64,000 nt of DNA from Sphingomonas sp. OV641 (GCF_900109205.1 NZ_FNZB01000005.1:1-64000); one strand, 5' to 3'. Positions 7,394 to 16,714 are shown, counted from the first letter of the stretch. Notes: generated by a model from the sequence alone, not told the origin. Numbers and translations are program-made.

Positions 7394-8752
7394 TCAACCC
7401 CCCGGTGTTGCCGTGTTCGCGGCGTCGGCGGCCCCCCCGGGCTCCGACGCCGGCACAGTCTGCCATGTCCGGACCGGCATGTCTTGTCTTTCGGTCCCGT
7501 CGGTGATGGCGGCGTCGTGGGTGGCGGACAGCCGGTCCCCGGCCTGTGCCATCCACTCGGTCTCGAGCCGGAGTCGTTCGGGCGACCGGGTCGGCTCGGC
7601 GAAGATAAACCAGCCCATGCCGGCGATCGCGGCGACGCCTGCGAGCATGAACCCGCGCTGGATGCGGCGGTGTCGCCGATCGCCATGATCCATATCGAGC
7701 CGTGCGAAAGTTTCTTCGACCGGGTGATATGTCGGCCGGGCTTCGAGCGCGGCGACACGCCTGGTGAGCGCGCGCAGCGCCTCGTCACCGCCCGGTGCCG
7801 GTAGGGCAGCGGGTTCGCCCGCCCGCCGTGGGCTTGCGAACAGTTCGTCGTCGAGGCTGGTGTCGACGAAGCCGACAGGATCCGTCTCACGGATCACATC
7901 AGCCTGCTCCAGGTCGTCCGGCCCACCGTCGTCCTGCGCGGTGCCCGACCGCGCGAAGGAGACGACCTCGCCGGGCGGACGGGATGCGGACACCTCGTCT
8001 TCCTCTCCGACCTCGCTGAGATCGATGGTGAGCGTGAGGTTCGGGTTTTCCGGCAGTGGCAGGGCGAGTTGGTGACGGGCGTCGTCGTCGAGACCGTCGG
8101 CGTGCCCCAGGAAGACCATCTCGCCGACGCCGTACCAGTGCAGCGTCCTCGCGGTCAGTCGTGCGTGGAGCGCGCGGGCGAGGACGTTGTACGAGCCGTA
8201 GCGCGATACGAACAGGATGGCGTCTGCCTCGAGCTCCATCCACCGACGCACCGACATGAACCGGCAATGGTCGGGGGCGGCGATCAGACCATCGGACAGT
8301 TCGCGTAAACGTTTGAGGACCGACCACGTCAGCTTCGCGGCCGCGCTCTCGTCGTCGGGGATGTTTTCCAGCCGGGAACGCACCTCGGCGTGGGCGAGGG
8401 TGCGCAGCGCGTCGGCTGCTTCATCGAGCCAACCGTAGCGGTGAAGGATGTCGGCCAGGATCGGGCGTGCCGCCAGTTGCACCGGATCGGACATGAGGGC
8501 AGGCAGCATGGCGTACGCGGCCGCCACGCAATCGTCCGGCGAGCGATGATCGGCCTCGAAGTCGTAATTGCCGAGCGCGAGATCGATATGAGCGTCGCCC
8601 TTGGCGAAGAAGCGCTTCGCGATGGCGTCACCGCGATCGAGGATGACGAGGCGGTTGCCGCGTCGCGCATGGCGGACATGCGCTGTGAGCAGATCGGAGG
8701 GGATCGACCTTGCGTCGCCGTCGAGAACGGTAATGCCGGTAAGCGCGCTCAT
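7394..8752 (-). CDS. Coupling-protein-like protein lacking a P-loop, with C-terminal anchor
   Basis: 452 aa. Residues ~25-210 align by eye with the middle of TraD encoded at 13013-15397. GNRLVILDRGDAIAKRFF matches its post-Walker-A strand and 'FYDP' region, NYDFEADHRSPDDCVAAA matches the start of the all-alpha domain, and CRFMSVRRWMELEADAILFV matches HRFSIKQWITSEKKPGSILF. The Walker A and Walker B parts are missing. An acidic linker follows, then a single membrane helix (GFMLAGVAAIAGMGWFIF) near residue 370. It may modulate TraD or the relaxosome (inference). Start ATGA-overlaps the previous stop. Confidence 0.6.
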   Translation of the reverse strand: MSALTGITVLDGDARSIPSDLLTAHVRHARRGNRLVILDRGDAIAKRFFAKGDAHIDLALGNYDFEADHRSPDDCVAAAYAMLPALMSDPVQLAARPILADILHRYGWLDEAADALRTLAHAEVRSRLENIPDDESAAAKLTWSVLKRLRELSDGLIAAPDHCRFMSVRRWMELEADAILFVSRYGSYNVLARALHARLTARTLHWYGVGEMVFLGHADGLDDDARHQLALPLPENPNLTLTIDLSEVGEEDEVSASRPPGEVVSFARSGTAQDDGGPDDLEQADVIRETDPVGFVDTSLDDELFASPRRAGEPAALPAPGGDEALRALTRRVAALEARPTYHPVEETFARLDMDHGDRRHRRIQRGFMLAGVAAIAGMGWFIFAEPTRSPERLRLETEWMAQAGDRLSATHDAAITDGTERQDMPVRTWQTVPASEPGGAADAANTATPGG

Positions 8753-9474
8753 GCTTCCCTCCGATGTGCCGGATCGTGGTCGGTGTGCCCGGCGCGCAGC
8801 CGCGCGAGCATGGCATGGTCGTCGAGCGAGGCGCGGATGGCGGCGATCTCGCGGGTTGGGGCATCGGGGACGGCGACGAAGAGGATGATGGTGGCCGGAC
8901 CACCGAGCCAGCGGGCGATCGAGACCCGGGGGAGGCGCGGATCGTGGTCGGCGATCATGTGCGTCGCCTGCCGTACGCCGGCGAGCACGGTCATGGCCCA
9001 GCGCAAGGCGTGGCCGTTCGCCGGGTCGTGACCGGCGACTTCCGCGACGGCTTCGCTCGGCAGCGCGCGGATCAGGTCGCGCGGGGTGGCGAGGCCGGTG
9101 CCGGGGAGGGTGCCGGCATGTTCGAGCGCGCGCAGCAGGACGTAGCGCGAGGCGCCGGTGTAGCTTGAACAGATCTTCGGATCGTCGGGCAGGAACGCCT
9201 CGACGGCTGACGCGCGGGCATAGGCGCTGACGTGATCGGCGAAGAAGTCCCAGTTGCCGCGCGCGGGGTCGATCAGGAGGTCGCTGGTCTGGTCGGCAAG
9301 GCCCGCGATCGTGGCGATGTCACCGAAGATGGCCAGACGATCGCCGTGGCCGGCGCGGGCGGCCGCCATCACGGGGGCAGGATCGATGGCGTCGTCGTCG
9401 GCATCGAGGATGCAAAGCCGGGGCGCATCGGGCTCGGGCTCGCGGCGGAAGCGGAACGGATGGATGTTTCCCAT
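8749..9474 (-). CDS. Second coupling-protein-like protein lacking a P-loop
   Basis: 241 aa from the ATG at 9474, chosen because AAAGGA lies 7 bases before it; a GTG at 9492 overlapping the relaxase stop is the alternative. HGDRLAIFGDIATIAGL, DPARGNWDFFADHVSAY and PRVSIARWLGGPATIILFVA follow the same order as the coupling-protein segments described for the next gene. It therefore looks like a soluble, shorter paralogue. No nucleotide-binding motif is present. Gene order relaxase, this gene, anchored paralogue, with overlaps, suggests a transfer-related complex. Confidence 0.55.
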   Translation of the reverse strand: MGNIHPFRFRREPEPDAPRLCILDADDDAIDPAPVMAAARAGHGDRLAIFGDIATIAGLADQTSDLLIDPARGNWDFFADHVSAYARASAVEAFLPDDPKICSSYTGASRYVLLRALEHAGTLPGTGLATPRDLIRALPSEAVAEVAGHDPANGHALRWAMTVLAGVRQATHMIADHDPRLPRVSIARWLGGPATIILFVAVPDAPTREIAAIRASLDDHAMLARLRAGHTDHDPAHRREA

Positions 9475-9488
9475 GATCGGTCCTTTGC

Positions 9489-12400
9489 TCACAGGTCGAG
9501 GCCGAGGCGTTTTTCGGGCAGCGGCAGGTCAGGATCGCGCGGCGGCATCGGCGGGAGCGAGGAGAGATCGTCGCGCTCCTCGGTCGGATGGCCGAGATCA
9601 TCGCCGCGCATGTCGTCACGCCGGTCGCGCGCGTCGGCATCGCGCGTGTCATCGAGCGCGAGGTCATCGAGCGGTTCGTCGCGCAGGAGGTCTTCCATGC
9701 CCGTCCTCGACCAGTCGGTGTCGGACGCGGGGAAGGGCGGGAGGTCGGCGAGGTCGGGCAGGTCGGCGAGCGCATCGCGGTCGGCGGAGGACAGCACGCG
9801 ATCGATCCCCGGGGCGTCACGCCCATCGCCTGCCCGATCCGTATCGGGCCGGTCGGGGGCTGCTGCATCGACGGCCGAGCGGCTCGGGTCCGCCGTCGCG
9901 CGCGCGCCAGCGCCGTCCGTGCCTGCGCCGTCGATGCTCGTCCCGTCCATGCCTGGCACGTCCATGCCCGCCCCCTCCATCGCCACCTTCGACCAGTCGG
10001 TGGTCGAGGCGGGCATCGGCGGCAGGTCGGGGAGATCGGGGAGGTTTGCGAGCAGGATGGGTGCGTTGTCGGGGAGGCCGGCGGTATCGCCGGCGGTGAG
10101 GCTGTCGAACGCGGCGGTGAGCGCGTCGTCGGCCGCGCGGGCCTTCGCTTCGGGTCCGTCGACGACGAGGCGGCCGACGGTTTCGAGCGAGGAAGTCTTG
10201 TCGCCGGGGTTGCGGTCGAGCTGGCGCATGAGTTTGTCGGTATTGTCGGTGACGAGCGTGATCGCGTCGCGCACACGGGTGACGAGCACGTTGAACAGGC
10301 GCTGGTTGGAGAGGTTGGTCTCGTGGGAGAGCATCACCCCGATCCCTTTGTCGGTGGTGATCCCCTGCGCCATGTGCATGTTGAGCGCGTAGGCGAGCGA
10401 CAGGCGCGAGAGCATCGGGTCGCCGGGTTCGAGGGTGATCGTATCCTTCGAGGCGAGTTCGACGGTGACGCGGCCGTTCTCGATGCCGGTGACGGTCGCG
10501 AGCGCGGCATTGTCCATCCCCCGCTCCGTGTCGTTGGTGGTCCAGCGGATCGTCTCGCCCTCGTGGAGGCGGACGCTGTCGAGGGTGGAGATCTGGAGCC
10601 GTTCGAGGGTGACGGTCGGATCGAGCTTTTGCGGCGCGAAGCGGATCTTCTCCGAGCCGCGCCGCATCTCCACCTTGTTGGTGAAGACGCGGGTGACCTC
10701 GTAGGTGCCGCCCCGGCGCAGCCCCAGTTCGGGGATATGGCCGGTGACGGTGACCTGCTGGCCGACCTTGTAGAATTGGGTGTAACGCAGTTCCTCGGGC
10801 GTCAGGCTGACACGGTCGTGGACGGTGACATCGAGGCCAGGGCCGCGTAGCGTGCCGTCGGCGGTCAGCCCCTCCTGGATGCGGGTGTTGATGTCGCCGC
10901 GCGTCTCGCGGCCCGAGGCGAAGACGGCGGTGAGGCTGCGCTCTTCGGGCGAAAGGGCAAGCCAACGATCGGCGGCGACCTCGACGGGGGATCGCTCGCC
11001 GCCCTTCGTCTCGATGACGTTGTCGCCGAGCACGCGAACCGCGGCGCTGGCCCTGCCGACATTGGCGAGTTCGGCGACGGTGCGCAGCACATCGGTGCGC
11101 TGGCGCAGATTGTCGTTCATGTAGGCGACCGGGGCGCCTGCGGCCTGCACGACGGAGAAGGCCTTGCCGGCGTTGATCGACATCAGCTGCTGCTTGTCGC
11201 CGACGCCGCGGATCGCCTCGACGCCGAGCGCGGCCGCGACCTCGAACAGTCGCAGCAGATCGTCGTTGGAGACCATCGACATCTCGTCGACGACGAGGAC
11301 GGTGTTCTTCATCTCGTCGCGCTTCGCCTGCGCGGCGGGCGTGTCGGGAAAGTCGAGATGGCGCTCACCCTGCCAGACGAACGATGCGATCGTCTGCGCC
11401 TCGATGCCGGCGCCGGCCTTCATGTCGGCGACCATCTTGTTCTGGAAGGCAAGGCCGTGGAGGCGGCGCCCTTCGCCCTCCAGCGTCCGCGCGGCGGCTT
11501 CGAGGACGGTGGACTTGCCCGCGCCCGCGACGCCCTGGACGAAGGCGATGCGGTCGGTGCCGGCGACGATCAGGGTGGCGGCGGCAAGCTGTCCGGCGTT
11601 GAGGTCGTGCGGCGAGGCGGCCTGCAGGAGCGTCGGCGCCCGGTCGGGGGCGACGATAGAGGGAATCGTGCCGCGCTCCTTGTCGATCGTGGCGATGATA
11701 CGCTCCTCGGTGCGCAGCGAGTCCGGGGTGGTGACCATGCGGTACGTCGTGTCGTGCTGGCGGACCTGACCGGGGATCAGGCGCTCGGTCGCGACGAGAC
11801 GTTCGATGCGTCGCTCGACATGATCGATGGTGACGCCCTTGAGGCCGAGATCGAGCGCCTGCTTGGCGAGGCGGTGAACGTCGAAGGCGGCTTCGCGGGT
11901 GGCGAGGATGCGCACGGCCGAGGCGACGGCGAATTGCGCGCGGGCATCGGCGGGGGTGCCGGCCAGACGGGTGACGGCGCGGTCGACCAGCGGGTCGGGG
12001 GTGGCGAGGTAATTGCCGACGATCTCGCGGGCGGAAGCGACGGCGGCACGTATCGCGTCCGCGCCGCGCTCGAGCGGGCTACGGCTCGCGTCATGGTCGT
12101 GCGCGCGGGTGACGCGCTCGGCGGCCGACAGCAGGTCCTTGCCGTCGAAGCCGAGGGCCTTCGCCTTGTCGATCCAGTCCTGGCGCAGGGTATCGCGGTT
12201 GTCGAGGCCGAGCTTGGGATCGCGGGTGCGCGCGGTCACCTCGCGCATCCCCTGCGCGCTCTTGATCCCGAGGCTTTGGGCGGCCGCGACGATATCGGCG
12301 CGGCGCTGGCTGAAGGCGTCGATGACCTTTTGCGGCACGCCGGTGATCTCGAAGGTGCCGTGCTTGCCGCCGGTTTCGACCTGGTAGCCGATCTTCTCGA

Positions 12401-13013
12401 GGCCGGCGCGCATATAGGCATGGTAGACCGCGCCGATGACGGTGTTGCTGGCCCAGATGCGGTCGGCATGGAGCGACTGCCATTTGCCATCGGCCATGCG
12501 GGTCAGGTTGGCGACGATCGCGTGGACATGGGCCTGCGGATCGAGCGCGCGGCTCGTGTCGTGCTGGAAGAGGGCGTAGAGGAGGTTGCCGGTCTGGACG
12601 GGGATCTTCTTGCCGCCGATGTCCTTGCGGGTTTCGGCGAGGTTGCGTTCGATCCAGGCCATGGTCTGGCGCACCGCCTGCATCTGGACGCCATCGGGTC
12701 CAAGGATGCGCTTGTCGCCGGCGACATAGGCCATCAGCGAGACCGACTTGGGCGCGGAGAAGGTGAGGTCGAAGCCGGCGCGACGGTTCTCGACCTGGCC
12801 GACCTTTTCGCCCGAGGGCAGCTCGCCGTTCAGCGCGCGCTCGAAGGTCGCCTTGTCGACCTGGCCGGACAGCCCCGCCGCCTCGGCGCCCTTGCCGCCC
12901 CACTGGCTGACCTCGCCGTTCTCGGAAGCGTAATAGTCGCCGTTGGTGAAGTCGTCCTTGGCGAAGTAATTGGACGCGCCGGAGGCGGAGCGGACGGAGG
13001 CGATCGAGTGCAT
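9489..13013 (-). CDS. MobF-family conjugative relaxase-helicase (TrwC/TraI type)
   Basis: 1174 aa. The N-terminal TrwC relaxase domain has candidate nicking tyrosines Tyr16 and Tyr27/28, the LTFSAPKSVSL motif and the histidine triad H151...H162-V-H164 (HDTSRALDPQAHVH). The helicase part has Walker A GVAGAGKST near residue 494, Walker B VLVVDEMSM, and RecD-like C-terminal motifs (YALNMHMAQGIT). It would nick at oriT, stay covalently bound and unwind the strand. The last ~230 residues are acidic and contain a repeated LPP(M/F)P...DW-type motif. It overlaps the TraD stop by one base. Confidence 0.95.
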   Translation of the reverse strand: MHSIASVRSASGASNYFAKDDFTNGDYYASENGEVSQWGGKGAEAAGLSGQVDKATFERALNGELPSGEKVGQVENRRAGFDLTFSAPKSVSLMAYVAGDKRILGPDGVQMQAVRQTMAWIERNLAETRKDIGGKKIPVQTGNLLYALFQHDTSRALDPQAHVHAIVANLTRMADGKWQSLHADRIWASNTVIGAVYHAYMRAGLEKIGYQVETGGKHGTFEITGVPQKVIDAFSQRRADIVAAAQSLGIKSAQGMREVTARTRDPKLGLDNRDTLRQDWIDKAKALGFDGKDLLSAAERVTRAHDHDASRSPLERGADAIRAAVASAREIVGNYLATPDPLVDRAVTRLAGTPADARAQFAVASAVRILATREAAFDVHRLAKQALDLGLKGVTIDHVERRIERLVATERLIPGQVRQHDTTYRMVTTPDSLRTEERIIATIDKERGTIPSIVAPDRAPTLLQAASPHDLNAGQLAAATLIVAGTDRIAFVQGVAGAGKSTVLEAAARTLEGEGRRLHGLAFQNKMVADMKAGAGIEAQTIASFVWQGERHLDFPDTPAAQAKRDEMKNTVLVVDEMSMVSNDDLLRLFEVAAALGVEAIRGVGDKQQLMSINAGKAFSVVQAAGAPVAYMNDNLRQRTDVLRTVAELANVGRASAAVRVLGDNVIETKGGERSPVEVAADRWLALSPEERSLTAVFASGRETRGDINTRIQEGLTADGTLRGPGLDVTVHDRVSLTPEELRYTQFYKVGQQVTVTGHIPELGLRRGGTYEVTRVFTNKVEMRRGSEKIRFAPQKLDPTVTLERLQISTLDSVRLHEGETIRWTTNDTERGMDNAALATVTGIENGRVTVELASKDTITLEPGDPMLSRLSLAYALNMHMAQGITTDKGIGVMLSHETNLSNQRLFNVLVTRVRDAITLVTDNTDKLMRQLDRNPGDKTSSLETVGRLVVDGPEAKARAADDALTAAFDSLTAGDTAGLPDNAPILLANLPDLPDLPPMPASTTDWSKVAMEGAGMDVPGMDGTSIDGAGTDGAGARATADPSRSAVDAAAPDRPDTDRAGDGRDAPGIDRVLSSADRDALADLPDLADLPPFPASDTDWSRTGMEDLLRDEPLDDLALDDTRDADARDRRDDMRGDDLGHPTEERDDLSSLPPMPPRDPDLPLPEKRLGLDL

Positions 13014-15397
13014 CAGTCCATGCTCAGATCGTCACCACGATCGACGTGGTGATGGTGGTGATGGTCGCCGGCGCTGAAATCCTGACGTACCTCGACGATG
13101 GTCTGATCCTCGCGCTGGGCGGGCGGAGTGGGGCCGGTCGGGGCGGCGTCGCGAGCGCCGCGCGATGCGTCGGGAGCGGGGGTCCCGGAGGCCTGGGCGC
13201 GAGCGTCTCGCATATCCTGAAGCATGATGACCTTGCCGTCGCGTTGCCCCTGTGCGTCGCCCCTCGCATCCTTTGCGCCGGGGGTGACGCCCGGGTCGTT
13301 CGGATCGAGCCGCTGGGCGGCTTCGCGCTGTACCTGTTCCTGCGCCGCGATCTGGCCTTCGGTGGGCGCGGAGAGGATGGCATCCGCCATCGCCACGTTC
13401 GGATTGCGCGGTTCGACTTCCGCCTGTCCGGGCTGGGTGGCGCTGTCCCGTCCGTCCTCGTCCGGGCGCTTGCCCACGCCCCCCTTCTTTCCGCGTCTTG
13501 CCTCGTCGTCCGGCACGGCCGGACGGCGCTTCACGAAGCCGTCGGCGACGCGGGGGTAGTGCTGCCATTCGAGGCGGATGCGAGCGGCGGGAAATCCCTC
13601 GGGAAACTTGATGAAGCCGTGCATGGCGGGGAGGTTGGTGATGTCGTCGGGAATGACGAGCGCCTCGATCTGGGTGCGCGGGGTGAGCGTCGAGGCGTCA
13701 CGGGTCGAATTGTATCCGTAGCTGTAGCCTTCATCCATCTGGCGGATCTCGCGGTTGCCGATGTAGCGGGCGCATTGCTCGGCGGTGTCGAGGTCGGCCG
13801 AGGCGAGGATCAGCTTGGTGCGCGCGAGCGAGGACAGGTTGCGGGCATTCTCCTCGCCGTAGACCTGGACGAGCTTGTCGAACGAGTGGATGCCGAGGAT
13901 AATCGCGCCGCCATAATTGCGGGCGGTTTGCAGGCCCTGTTCGATGGCCGGGAGGCGGTGGAGCGCGCCGATCTCGTCGAAGAAGAACCAGGTGCGCAAG
14001 CTGCGGGTGTGCGGCATGGTCATGAGCGAGTGGACCGCGAGATTGGTCCAAAGCGTCAGCAGCGTGCGGTTCATCTCGAGATCGGTGTACGAGCAGGTGA
14101 TGAAGAGGATCGAGCCGGGCTTTTTCTCGGACGTGATCCACTGCTTGATCGAGAAGCGGTGCTGGTCCTCGGGCAGCAGCAGGAGCGCCTTGGCGTTGGT
14201 GTTGTAGACCGCGCGGATCGCCTCGGCCATGCGGGCGGCTTCCGGGGCGGTCAGCGGGTCGGCGATGGTCTCTTTCAGGTAGCGGTGGACGTGCTTGAGG
14301 TCGGCGGTCATCAGGTTCTCGGCGAGCGCCTTGTTGGTCGCCTCGCCGTTCTCGATGAGCTTCATGCACATCTCGATGAACAGGGTACGCGCGGCGAGCA
14401 CCCAGAAGGGGTCGGCCGAGCCGCCGTCGGAGGGAATGAGCGCGGCCGCAGCGGCGGTCAGTTCGCTCTGGGTCTTGCAGTCGTCGAACACCGACCAGGA
14501 CGGGCAGCGGGCGTCGAGCGGGTTGAGGATGGTGTCACGGTCGGGATCGTAGAAGGCTTCCACATAAGCGCCAGTCAGGTCGAAGACGACGGCGGTGTCC
14601 TGGCGCTCGCGCATCTGCTTCAGAAGCGCGCGCAGCGCGGTGGTCTTGCCCGAGCCGGTCGTGCCGATGAGCATGGTGTGCGATTGTTCGAGCCGGTGCG
14701 GGTAGGGGATGCCGGCGATGGAGTAGGGGTGGTGGATCCCGGCGGCCTTTCGCTCGGCGAAGGGCTTCTTCAGCACGACCTTCGGATCGACGCCGGGGAA
14801 GAAGGTGGCGGCGTCCTTGGTGAACCCGTCGAGATTGAACGCGGCGATTTCCTTGAAGAGGAGGTCTCGCGGCACGAGCATGGCGCCGCGTTCGTGGCGG
14901 TCCTCCATCATCGCGGCGCCGCGCCTGGTCGAGAAGGAGAAGTACCAGATCGACAGCGGAATCGCGACGAAGGTGGCGAGCAGCGCAGAGCCCATGAACC
15001 CTCGCACCGCCTTGGTCCAGGCGAGGGCCACTTCGGGGACATAGGGCACGTAGCCCATGACGGTCGAATGCACCGAATTGTCGGGCATCCGGAGGTTCAC
15101 CTTCTTGAGATTGTCGAGCGCCACCCAGTCCCAGAGCGAGGACAGGATTCGCATCGAGATCAGCTGAAAGTTGTTCTCGTTGAGGCGGACCGAGAGGATG
15201 ATCGTGTAGGCGATCAGGAAGGTCCCGAGCCAGATGAGGATGGGCATCTTCGCGCCCTGTAGCCACATCCGGACGGAGGCATCGAGCAGCTGCGAGCCGC
15301 GGGTGAAATTGCCCGAGTTGCGAGGCCGTACGCCACGCGCGGAGGCGTGCGCCAGATGGACCGGACGGCCATCGTTGCGGATGTCAGCCCTGGCCAT
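13013..15397 (-). CDS. traD: TraD-type conjugative coupling ATPase
   Basis: 794 aa from the ATG at 15397 (an upstream frame extension looks non-coding). Two membrane helices near residues 50-70 and 140-160 are followed by a RecA-like motor domain with Walker A IGTTGSGKTT near 242, the all-alpha domain region NPLDARCPSW, and Walker B TWFFFDEIGA near 470. It links the relaxosome to the secretion channel and pumps DNA. The C-terminal ~170 residues are low-complexity and charged, and contain six consecutive histidines near residue 780. The start overlaps the preceding gene by 14 bases. Confidence 0.93.
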   Translation of the reverse strand: MARADIRNDGRPVHLAHASARGVRPRNSGNFTRGSQLLDASVRMWLQGAKMPILIWLGTFLIAYTIILSVRLNENNFQLISMRILSSLWDWVALDNLKKVNLRMPDNSVHSTVMGYVPYVPEVALAWTKAVRGFMGSALLATFVAIPLSIWYFSFSTRRGAAMMEDRHERGAMLVPRDLLFKEIAAFNLDGFTKDAATFFPGVDPKVVLKKPFAERKAAGIHHPYSIAGIPYPHRLEQSHTMLIGTTGSGKTTALRALLKQMRERQDTAVVFDLTGAYVEAFYDPDRDTILNPLDARCPSWSVFDDCKTQSELTAAAAALIPSDGGSADPFWVLAARTLFIEMCMKLIENGEATNKALAENLMTADLKHVHRYLKETIADPLTAPEAARMAEAIRAVYNTNAKALLLLPEDQHRFSIKQWITSEKKPGSILFITCSYTDLEMNRTLLTLWTNLAVHSLMTMPHTRSLRTWFFFDEIGALHRLPAIEQGLQTARNYGGAIILGIHSFDKLVQVYGEENARNLSSLARTKLILASADLDTAEQCARYIGNREIRQMDEGYSYGYNSTRDASTLTPRTQIEALVIPDDITNLPAMHGFIKFPEGFPAARIRLEWQHYPRVADGFVKRRPAVPDDEARRGKKGGVGKRPDEDGRDSATQPGQAEVEPRNPNVAMADAILSAPTEGQIAAQEQVQREAAQRLDPNDPGVTPGAKDARGDAQGQRDGKVIMLQDMRDARAQASGTPAPDASRGARDAAPTGPTPPAQREDQTIVEVRQDFSAGDHHHHHHVDRGDDLSMD

Positions 15398-15674
15398 GGA
15401 ATCGCCGCATCCGGTTGTCGGTGGAGCTGATGATGCGGTCGCGGAAATCCGGGAACTGCTCGGTGATGATCGTGTCGAGCGCAAGCTGCGAATACTCGCC
15501 GACGCGGATCAGCCGAAGCTGGCTGTCGGTTAGCAGGCTTTGGCCGAGTAGATACTGATCTATCGCGGCGCGAACAACGTCCGCAACAGAGCGACCTTGG
15601 CTAGATGCAAGCTCCGCGATGCGGCCATATTGCCGCGTGTCGAAGCGCATCGTTCTTTGATGGGAGATACTCAA
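15384..15674 (-). CDS. Ribbon-helix-helix relaxosome accessory protein
   Basis: 96 aa. The N-terminus has the RHH pattern: a beta strand (QRTMRFDTRQYGRIAEL) and helices ending in GRSVADVVRAAIDQYL. Position as first gene of the traD-relaxase operon, next to the iteron block at 15777-15890, matches TraY/TrwA-type proteins that bind oriT and regulate the operon. The partner and site are inferred. A second possible start is the Met nine residues in. Confidence 0.7.
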   Translation of the reverse strand: MSISHQRTMRFDTRQYGRIAELASSQGRSVADVVRAAIDQYLLGQSLLTDSQLRLIRVGEYSQLALDTIITEQFPDFRDRIISSTDNRMRRFHGQG

Positions 15675-16228
15675 CCAAGCCTCCTTGCAGAGAGGCCGGT
15701 GGGGTCTAAAATGCCGCTAGCTTGGTACACCAGGCTCGAAGCGCGATCAAGATGTAATCAGCGCCTCCAGGTGGATCGGTCCCGGCAGGTCCCTGCTATA
15801 CGCTTGGAATGAACCAATATTCTCAAGCGGTCCCGACCGGTTCTTTAAGCGGTCCCAAGAGACTTTCTAGCCGGTCCCAAAAGGTTCGTAGTCAAATACC
15901 GCACATTCCACTGTTTTCGTTGAATAAATGTCCAGCACAACGTGCGTACGGTGTGCACTACTGTAGTCCCATATCCTCCGTGCTGTACTGGCTCTGGTTC
16001 CTGCCTCGGTCGATCCCGGGAAGGTTCCCGTTTTGCGCGAGGATCGTGGCCGCCGGGAGGCGGAACGGGGTGGATGATTGCGTGCTTCGCACGCGGGGTT
16101 TCATGGCACTGGCAGGGGTCATTTCAGGGTCTCCGACAGAGTTGAAGTTGCGGCGTTGCGTCATGGTCCGTGGCGGCTAGAATGGGAGGGTTCAGAGCCC
16201 GATCAGCCGAACATGAAGGATAAAGGAA
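15675..16228. other. Non-coding block, candidate oriT and transfer promoter
   Basis: Over 550 bases between the leftward relaxosome genes and a rightward small gene, with no credible protein frame. It holds GGTCCC iterons (15777-15890) and an inverted repeat ACTAC-T-GTAGT at 15957-15967. MobF plasmids usually place oriT next to the accessory and relaxase genes, so this is the best candidate. The nic site was not identified. Confidence 0.5.
15777..15890. repeat. CGGTCCC iterons with 22-bp period
   Basis: The core CGGTCCC ends at 15834, 15856 and 15878, exactly 22 bases (two helical turns) apart. The first two units share AAGCGGTCCC. Further GGTCCC copies end at 15783 and 15793. Regular spacing on one face of the helix fits binding sites for a dimeric RHH or replication protein. 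Confidence 0.7.
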
Positions 16229-16453
16229 ATGGCGAAATCACTGGATGCCGAACTGGCCGCGATCGAGGCCGAGGAGCGCAAGCTGTCCGAGCGTCGTAAA
16301 GCTCATCAGGGACGGGTGCGGGAGGCTGCGATCGAACGGGTCGAGAAGGCGGGTTTGCTGAAGCTTCCGCTCGATCGGCTCGACGGCCTGATGAAGTCGG
16401 TGAAGACGCTGGGCGTCGAGGAAGTCGAGAAGCGACTGAAGGCGTCAGCCTGA
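16229..16453 (+). CDS. Small coiled-coil protein, possible mobilisation accessory
   Basis: 74 aa, highly charged and helical, beginning MAKSLDAELAAIEAEERKL and ending in a second helix, like the short TraC/TraD-type or DUF6437-type proteins found beside oriT on alphaproteobacterial plasmids. AAAGGAAATGG lies just upstream. It diverges from the traD operon and is followed by a strong terminator at 16635-16672. The family match is by resemblance only. Confidence 0.6.
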   Translation: MAKSLDAELAAIEAEERKLSERRKAHQGRVREAAIERVEKAGLLKLPLDRLDGLMKSVKTLGVEEVEKRLKASA

Positions 16454-16634
16454 AGTCGGTCGAGCCGGGTCGAGGAACGCAGGCTGGCGTTCGGCATGAT
16501 GCCGGTCGCCAGCCTGCGTCGCTATCGGACAGGACCGGCGCGATGCGCAGCGCTCGCGAGGCCGCAGGGCCGATGCGATGGGCAAGCGAGCTGGTCCGGG
16601 CGATCGGTCGATGGCTCCAACGGTATCAGGCAAA

Positions 16635-16672
16635 AAAACGGGGCGCGCTGGCGAAGCCGCGCGCCCCGTTTT
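16635..16672. terminator. Strong bidirectional terminator
   Basis: The 10-bp perfect stem CGGGGCGCGC/GCGCGCCCCG (16639-16648 with 16659-16668) has a 10-base loop and is flanked by A4 on one side and T4 on the other, so it works on both strands. It separates the rightward small gene (ends 16453) from the leftward gene ending at 16715. Confidence 0.85.
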
Positions 16673-16714
16673 CGGGTGAGAAGGATGTGGGTCAGCCGAT
16701 TGTCGGCGGGGCGG

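Noticed and set aside
11358..15262. Long plus-strand frames opposite the relaxase and TraD genes
   Set aside because: Same codon-bias shadow effect. No domain, signal or ribosome-binding site, and the opposite strand encodes well-known proteins.
15809..16180. A 123-codon plus-strand frame in the candidate oriT
   Set aside because: It runs through the iterons and inverted repeat, with a protein-unlike composition and no clear ribosome-binding site.
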